Positions 59,711-64,000 of a stretch of 64,000 nucleotides of DNA are shown here, piece by piece; position 1 is the first letter of the stretch; each line of letters opens with the position of its first letter. The DNA is from a virus, in IMG/VR virus record IMGVR_UViG_3300046542_000227, positions 62,001 through 126,000 of that record; one strand, written 5' to 3'. The position numbers were made by a program, and so were the translations under genes. The notes beneath the pieces are model-generated. The model did not search any database. It worked only from the letters and a program-made list of their open reading frames with translations, and was not told the origin of the DNA.

Positions 59711-60322
59711 ATGAGCACTAGTGTATATCCCGTAGTGGGACGACTCAAGAATCGGTCAATGCGCCTTGAGTATAAACAGGAGGGCGATGTACTTGGCCTG
59801 ACTGGGTTGGCACCAGATGCCTTTGAATTCATGTACCCTGACTCGCATGGCCCTAAAGATGATACTAACATCTTTACCCATGTGTACGACAACTACCCGC
59901 TGTTCGCATGGCTGGCTGATGTTCGTGGTGATAGTCAACCAACCGCTGGTCTGAAAGAACGACATGAGCGTACACTGCAGTTCATTGACTGGATTGGTAA
60001 TGACCCGGGGGTTAGTTACGTTGATCCGACTCAGAACAAGAACCCCAAAGAAAGCATGTACGAGCATTACTTCGAGGGTTGGCGCAATCTGGTCATGTAT
60101 ACCGTCGATGAATTACTTGCCTTCAACTACGACGCCGTGGCATACGTCCAAAAAGGGTATGACGAACAGCACAACCATACCTACGCGCCACACCCGGAAT
60201 TATTAACGTGGCGTGAATGTTTCGAAGGACGTAACGATAACGGCTGTACCAAAGGCTACTTCGAGTTCTTGGCTGAAACAAAGGCTAAGGGTTGGGACTT
60301 CATCATCTTCGCATTTGACTGA
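59711..60322 (+). CDS. Unknown protein, 203 aa
   Basis: AAGGAAAAAAG before ATG. Acidic, aromatic; contains TNIFTHVYDNYPLFAWLADVRGDSQP and YDAVAYVQKGYDEQHNHTYAPHPE. No membrane or signal segment. Ten nt before the next gene. Function unknown. Confidence 0.75.
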   Translation: MSTSVYPVVGRLKNRSMRLEYKQEGDVLGLTGLAPDAFEFMYPDSHGPKDDTNIFTHVYDNYPLFAWLADVRGDSQPTAGLKERHERTLQFIDWIGNDPGVSYVDPTQNKNPKESMYEHYFEGWRNLVMYTVDELLAFNYDAVAYVQKGYDEQHNHTYAPHPELLTWRECFEGRNDNGCTKGYFEFLAETKAKGWDFIIFAFD

Positions 60323-60331
60323 GTAGACAAC

Positions 60332-60901
60332 ATGAACCGCGACACCATTTACATTGTAATCACTACCAACATGTACATTCATCGTAAACTGTTGGCTATG
60401 TTTACCCGAGCACTTAAACCGTTTGAACTGGAAGTCGAGGCCGCCCGTACGCCGCAAATACCGACCTACGCCAGCAGCTACTTCAACCGTGACACGCTGA
60501 AGGTCGTGATCAGCGAACACATGTCGCAATATCCGCTCCGTATGGAACCGGATCACCCACAACCGGCGCATCGGATTATCCCTCCGGTACCTGATACCCC
60601 TTTTACCGACCACGTAAACATTGCCGTAATCGGTAGTGTGCACAGCGGCAAGACCTCGGTACAGGAACTGTTGCAAAATACCCTGCTGGCTAATGGTATC
60701 CCTGTCGACAATATCCTTCTGCATAGCCTGGATCACGGTATCGGGCCACGACTGTTGTCACTGGAAGAACAAGCCGACTGTATTCGCAAGATGCCAGCAC
60801 GCAAGATCATGTTCCTGTTCCAGAGCCCAAAACGGGCTACCGATGCTTCGGCATTGATGGAACGTTGTGGTGTACGTAAGACCGTACCAGAACAAACCTG
60901 A
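60332..60901 (+). CDS. P-loop NTPase-like protein, 189 aa
   Basis: N-terminal 90 residues are mixed; Walker A IAVIGSVHSGKTSVQELLQ (about 97-115) followed by IPVDNILLHSLDHG and KIMFLFQSPKRATDAS. The arrangement matches small P-loop kinases or ATP-binding proteins; no Walker B obvious. Promoter box follows at 60904. Confidence 0.65.
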   Translation: MNRDTIYIVITTNMYIHRKLLAMFTRALKPFELEVEAARTPQIPTYASSYFNRDTLKVVISEHMSQYPLRMEPDHPQPAHRIIPPVPDTPFTDHVNIAVIGSVHSGKTSVQELLQNTLLANGIPVDNILLHSLDHGIGPRLLSLEEQADCIRKMPARKIMFLFQSPKRATDASALMERCGVRKTVPEQT

Positions 60902-60903
60902 CA

Positions 60904-60913
60904 TCTATATCAC
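60904..60913 (+). promoter_or_regulatory. TCTATATCAC promoter-like box
   Basis: Exact copy of the recurring box, directly after the stop of the preceding gene and 30 nt before the gene at 60943. Confidence 0.6.
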
Positions 60914-60942
60914 CCAATTGAATTCTAACGAGTAAAACACAC

Positions 60943-61233
60943 ATGGCACGCCAAACTAACAATGAGCTGGTCCGTATGCCCGGCTTCTTCTACTACCCTT
61001 CTGACAAAGAAGGTCTCGAATTCCTGACCATGGAACAACGTATTGAGATCATGGCTAACCAAGGTAACTACACCATGGTTGGTATGTTGGTCCCACACGA
61101 ATCCAGTCCGTTCTACGTGGACCTCCACTGCAACCTCGACAATGGTCGCATCCCAACTCACCGTCGCCCTGACGCCGTTATCCCGTCTTACGGTAACGTA
61201 CCCTTCGATCTACGTGAGGTTCTCGCTACATGA
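60943..61233 (+). CDS. Unknown protein, 96 aa
   Basis: First gene after the promoter box. Contains LVRMPGFFYYPSDKEGLEFLTMEQRIEIMANQ and YVDLHCNLDNGRIP. Overlaps the next gene by four bases. Operon continues through 62245. Function unknown. Confidence 0.7.
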   Translation: MARQTNNELVRMPGFFYYPSDKEGLEFLTMEQRIEIMANQGNYTMVGMLVPHESSPFYVDLHCNLDNGRIPTHRRPDAVIPSYGNVPFDLREVLAT

Positions 61234-61640
61234 GAAAGCAGAAGTTCTATTTCGGTAAGCGCAAGGTTAATCACATCGATGGCAAGATCGCCAGTCAGTG
61301 GGCGGTGCCTACACTGTTGCGTGAATACTTCATCCTGCGTCAGCGTCTGCGCATGATGTTCTTCAGCATGAAGATCGCCATGAACTCTCGTGTCGGTCTG
61401 GGTACCAACACCAATGCCACGTACGGCATGATGGGTGGTGCTAGAAAGATCCTCACTCCAGCGGAAGCTGAGGTGATTCCGGACGAGTCGAAAGACTACT
61501 ACACCGGTTGCATGCTCCACCGACGTAAGATCGCCAAGGCGTTGGACCGTCGTACTACTTACTCGTTCCAGCGTTTGCGGGCGGTCTTCACTGACGCCAA
61601 ATATTTCATGGATCCTCAAGTTCAGGAAGCAACAGCATGA
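61230..61640 (+). CDS. Unknown basic protein, 136 aa
   Basis: ATGA overlap at both ends. Basic N-terminus RKQKFYFGKRKVNHIDGKI, then LREYFILRQRLRMMFFSMKIAMNSRVGLG. Could bind nucleic acid; no family recognised. Directly upstream of the Ntn-hydrolase gene. Confidence 0.7.
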   Translation: MRKQKFYFGKRKVNHIDGKIASQWAVPTLLREYFILRQRLRMMFFSMKIAMNSRVGLGTNTNATYGMMGGARKILTPAEAEVIPDESKDYYTGCMLHRRKIAKALDRRTTYSFQRLRAVFTDAKYFMDPQVQEATA

Positions 61641-62245
61641 CAACGATTGCATTTGATGGTGTAACCCTGGCAGCAGACAGTCAGTCCACGCGCCAACTCC
61701 CCAGTAAAGACAAATGCATGTCGTGCGATGTTGAACTGACCGGCACCAAGCGTGACGTCACCAAGGTCAACTACTACCCACGGCTGACCATCACCTTTCA
61801 AGGCGAACCTGTTATTGCCTGGGCTGGTGCCGGTAATGCTCCGCTGATCGAGATGTTCAGTGAAGGGTTGCGCCAAGGTGTCGAGATCAAAGCGATCGGC
61901 AAGATGGCCGCTAAGGTCAATGCTGAACGTATGACCCAGCCGACTATGACCATGTTGGTTGTAACTGCATTTACCTGCTACGAAGTCCAGTACCATTTCC
62001 GGATGGGTGCGCAGGTGAAAGAAATCACCAAGTTTCCCTATTCCATAGGGTCAGGTTCGAAGGCAGCACTATTGGCAATGAAGCGCTTGGGCTTTACTGC
62101 CCCAGCCGCTGTTGCTTGTGGCATAGACGTAGACCCGCACTCTGGCGGAGAAGTGTGCTATGTAAACTGCCGCGGTAAGGCGAAGGAACGCGAGCTATTG
62201 CGTTATACCTACAGTCCTGCCGATATAGACGAATTGTTCGAATAA
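61637..62245 (+). CDS. HslV/proteasome-like Ntn-hydrolase, 202 aa
   Basis: Starts MTTIAFDGVTLAADSQSTRQ: after Met removal the first residue is Thr, as in proteasome beta and HslV subunits, followed by the conserved D..LAADS block; the Lys33-like position falls in RDVTKVNY. Later IGSGSKAALLAMKRLGF and a long beta-strand pattern fit the fold. About 25-30 aa longer than HslV (174-176 aa). Catalytic activity inferred; it could be a phage protease or a decoy. Cotranscribed with 60943 and 61230. Confidence 0.75.
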   Translation: MTTIAFDGVTLAADSQSTRQLPSKDKCMSCDVELTGTKRDVTKVNYYPRLTITFQGEPVIAWAGAGNAPLIEMFSEGLRQGVEIKAIGKMAAKVNAERMTQPTMTMLVVTAFTCYEVQYHFRMGAQVKEITKFPYSIGSGSKAALLAMKRLGFTAPAAVACGIDVDPHSGGEVCYVNCRGKAKERELLRYTYSPADIDELFE

Positions 62246-62250
62246 CCCTA

Positions 62251-62280
62251 CCCCTCCCGCCGTTGGGAGGGGTTTATTCC
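62251..62280 (+). terminator. Terminator, CCCCTCCC/GGGAGGGG
   Basis: Eight-bp stem with GCCGTT loop, then TTTATTCCGTC. Confidence 0.8.
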
Positions 62281-62305
62281 GTCATCTCCTTATAAGGAAA
62301 AACCC

Positions 62306-63109
62306 ATGAATACGCAAGCAGCTGCCTTCCTCGGTACCTACGGTTCTTACTATCAATCCGTGTGTGACGACGTGCAGATCGCGTTGGGTAATGTGAACGC
62401 CCAAGCCCTGTTCGATTCCATCGTTGTTAAAGAATGCCTGACCAGTACTGAGCTGGATGCGGCCATCCATAGCCTGCGTGATCTGGTACCGGGTCTGGGT
62501 TATAGCCAGGGTCAGAATCACATCTTCCGTGTCCTGGGCTACCGTAGCTGTGGTCTGGCTTTCGAGATCCGTAAGGTCTGGTCGTCGGTCTGGCAACACA
62601 AGGAGCTGTCCCACCCTAACCTGTGGCATCAGTTCCTTTACGTCAACATGACCGATTCGGTATTCGGTTCCCGTGACTACAGCAAAGACCAGTGGAGCCT
62701 GCACTACATCGAGTTCCTGTTTGAACCGTTGTTGCGTGGGTTGATCCAGTACGAAGACCAAGTCCCTGAGGTATTGGCCAATACGTTCCTGACCATGCTG
62801 AACATCTCGCAACAGAAGACAATGAGCATGCCTATGGTGCGCACTCTGGCCGATCAGATCGAACATGAGATGAACGGTACCGTTCGGCACACCACGGCCA
62901 TGAACCTCGTTGCAGTGGCTCTGGGCTACAAGACCTGGCCTGCGATGTTGGAATGCTGCCATGACTCCACCATCAACAACCGTCGTCACCCAAGTCGCTT
63001 CGGCATTGCCCGCTGGATCGTAGAACCACCACTGAACGGTGACCTCTCTGCGTTGAAAGCAGCTGGCATGATCGACGCTATTGGTAGTTACCCAACTGCC
63101 CGCGAGTGA
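62306..63109 (+). CDS. Unknown protein, 267 aa
   Basis: TTATAAGGAAAAACCC then ATG. Helix-rich; contains DLVPGLGYSQGQNHIFRVLG, GLAFEIRKVWSSVW, YEDQVPEVLANTFLTMLNISQQKT and GYKTWPAMLECCHDS. GC-rich third positions indicate strong expression. Function unknown; monocistronic. Confidence 0.75.
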   Translation: MNTQAAAFLGTYGSYYQSVCDDVQIALGNVNAQALFDSIVVKECLTSTELDAAIHSLRDLVPGLGYSQGQNHIFRVLGYRSCGLAFEIRKVWSSVWQHKELSHPNLWHQFLYVNMTDSVFGSRDYSKDQWSLHYIEFLFEPLLRGLIQYEDQVPEVLANTFLTMLNISQQKTMSMPMVRTLADQIEHEMNGTVRHTTAMNLVAVALGYKTWPAMLECCHDSTINNRRHPSRFGIARWIVEPPLNGDLSALKAAGMIDAIGSYPTARE

Positions 63110-63188
63110 AAGAAATACCCCCCAAGGTATAGTGTGTAGAAATACCACTTCCCAATAAAACCCCAACCAAAAGAAAAAGGATTACCCC

Positions 63189-63458
63189 ATGACCATCTCC
63201 GCCATCGCATCCAGCATCAAAGCCTCCGTAGCCGCAGAACTGGCTAACGTACAACTCCCGGAAGGCGTTGAAGTATCGGCCGAAGTGCAACAGTCCATCG
63301 CCGACGCTGGTGTTCGCGGTACTCTGAACGCCATCGGCGAACTGAACAATGCCAATGTCGTCTACATCAGCGGTTCGGTTGAAGAAGGCAACGACGACGT
63401 CGCCAGCTTCTCCCCATCCGAAATCCTGGGCGAGCTGTTCGGTTCCGTGAACTCGTAA
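63189..63458 (+). CDS. C-terminal FDDIN-family protein, 89 aa
   Basis: AAAGGATTACCCC before ATG. Ends EILGELFGSVNS, a degenerate version of the shared C-terminus. AGVRGTLNAIGELNNANVVYI is very like the gene at 54646. N-terminus ISAIASSIKASVAAELANV helical. GC-rich codons, terminator after. Confidence 0.75.
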   Translation: MTISAIASSIKASVAAELANVQLPEGVEVSAEVQQSIADAGVRGTLNAIGELNNANVVYISGSVEEGNDDVASFSPSEILGELFGSVNS

Positions 63459-63481
63459 TACCTGCTCGGCCTGCGCCAGAC

Positions 63482-63511
63482 TAGAGGAGCCTTCGGGCTC
63501 CTCTATGTCCG
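63482..63511 (+). terminator. Terminator with TAGAGGAGCC/GGCTCCTCTA stem
   Basis: Ten-bp stem with TTCG loop, followed by TGTCCGTC and TTTTATTTTTT further on. Confidence 0.8.
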
Positions 63512-63607
63512 TCTACTGGTTTTATTTTTTACCTGCTGGAATGAGTGTACATGTACAATCCGGTAAACATTACTCGTGATAAACCACAAACCACCGTAGG
63601 TGATCAA

Positions 63608-64000
63608 ATGGATACGACGACTACTGCAGCACAAACCGAAGAACATACCGCCACTCCAGGCGATGTCAATAACAACTGGAACCTGCGTGACGTGTTTGTC
63701 AACATGACCGTTGACGACTATGACGCAGCTTTCAAGAAGGGTTTCAAAGGGACTCAGGAAGAATGGGTTGAGTTCCTCGAAGGGATCACCCATCCGGTAG
63801 ACCCAGAAGCTATCGCAGCCTCGATTCCAGCCATGGAAGAGCTGCCGACACAAGTCAGTGACCGTGCGGTAGAGAAAGCGGCTACAAAGGCCGCTAAGGC
63901 CGCCGTGCAATATCGGACCGGTCCGTTCATCCGACTGATCATGTACATGACTGCAGCTTTCATGTTCCTGGTAACGGCAATGGGTGGGGCTGTGGCTTAC
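63608..64000 (+). CDS. Partial protein with GFKG/W motif and membrane segment
   Basis: The frame runs off the window at 64000. The ATG at 63608 has AGGTGA five bases upstream; an earlier in-frame ATG lies at 63551. N-terminus is Thr/Glu-rich. AAFKKGFKGTQEEWVEFL (near residues 40-60) matches the small GF.G...W motif also in the 25-aa ORF at 8656. Residues at the visible end (FIRLIMYMTAAFMFLVTAMGG) form a membrane segment. Probably a virion or membrane-associated protein. Confidence 0.6.
   Translation, partial: MDTTTTAAQTEEHTATPGDVNNNWNLRDVFVNMTVDDYDAAFKKGFKGTQEEWVEFLEGITHPVDPEAIAASIPAMEELPTQVSDRAVEKAATKAAKAAVQYRTGPFIRLIMYMTAAFMFLVTAMGGAVAY

Noticed and set aside
1-64000. Integrase, attachment site or prophage boundary
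   Set aside because: No recombinase, att-like repeat or host gene is visible; the window is phage throughout.

Overview
The window is part of a large tailed-phage (jumbo phage) genome, most likely from a myophage infecting Pseudomonas or a relative. About one hundred tightly packed genes are almost all on the + strand, many with ATGA-type overlaps. There is a very large virion protein with a lytic transglycosylase domain, phage nucleotide-metabolism genes (thymidylate kinase, dCTP deaminase, an enlarged thymidylate synthase), homing endonucleases, three tRNA genes and a long series of small unknown proteins. No rRNA, ribosomal-protein, integrase or CRISPR locus is seen. A recurring TCTATATCAC box (and one TATATTAC) before transcription units resembles the early promoters of phiKZ-type phages. 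The host assignment is inference; one clue is a 14-nt match to the complement of a pseudomonad-type 16S rRNA 3' end.

Layout. 1-8.2 kb: virion module with the transglycosylase giant protein and a 657-aa structural protein. 8.2-13 kb: a Tad1/Acb2-like anti-defence candidate, thymidylate kinase and small genes. 13.1-15.5 kb: tRNA-Gln, a LamG-like protein, tRNA-Tyr, tRNA-Asn and a tRNA-like structure. 15.5-19.3 kb: small genes and a DnaQ-like exonuclease. 19.4-25.8 kb: the only minus-strand genes (997-aa lectin-like virion protein, its small partner, and an SNF2-like helicase), interrupted by a + strand GIY-YIG endonuclease. 25.85-26.16 kb: an intergenic region with a candidate small RNA complementary to the 16S rRNA 3' end. 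26-37 kb: DprA/SLOG-like protein, dCTP deaminase, DHH phosphoesterase, Nudix-like protein, SspB-like ClpXP adaptor, HNH endonuclease and thymidylate synthase. 37-64 kb: dense small genes, including HD hydrolases, exported proteins, P-loop proteins, an HslV/proteasome-like Ntn hydrolase and several tandem paralogue pairs.

The strongest unexplained signals follow. (1) At least ten proteins scattered over 55 kb end in the same short C-terminal signature, roughly hydrophobic-x-F-D-[DE]-[IV]-N-[STND], usually after a GYxLLP and AG[DE]L block. (2) The phage encodes an SspB-like ClpXP adaptor, which suggests rewiring of host proteolysis. (3) A Tad1/Acb2-type protein suggests counter-defence against cyclic-nucleotide immunity (Thoeris/CBASS). 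(4) Terminator hairpins are repeatedly flanked by GGCATAA ... TTATGCC (or GGACATAA ... TTATGTCC) arms, coupling termination to a TATG element that may be the late promoter. (5) There are two structured non-coding candidates (25.9 and 15.4 kb) and an array of six hairpins at 55.0-55.25 kb.
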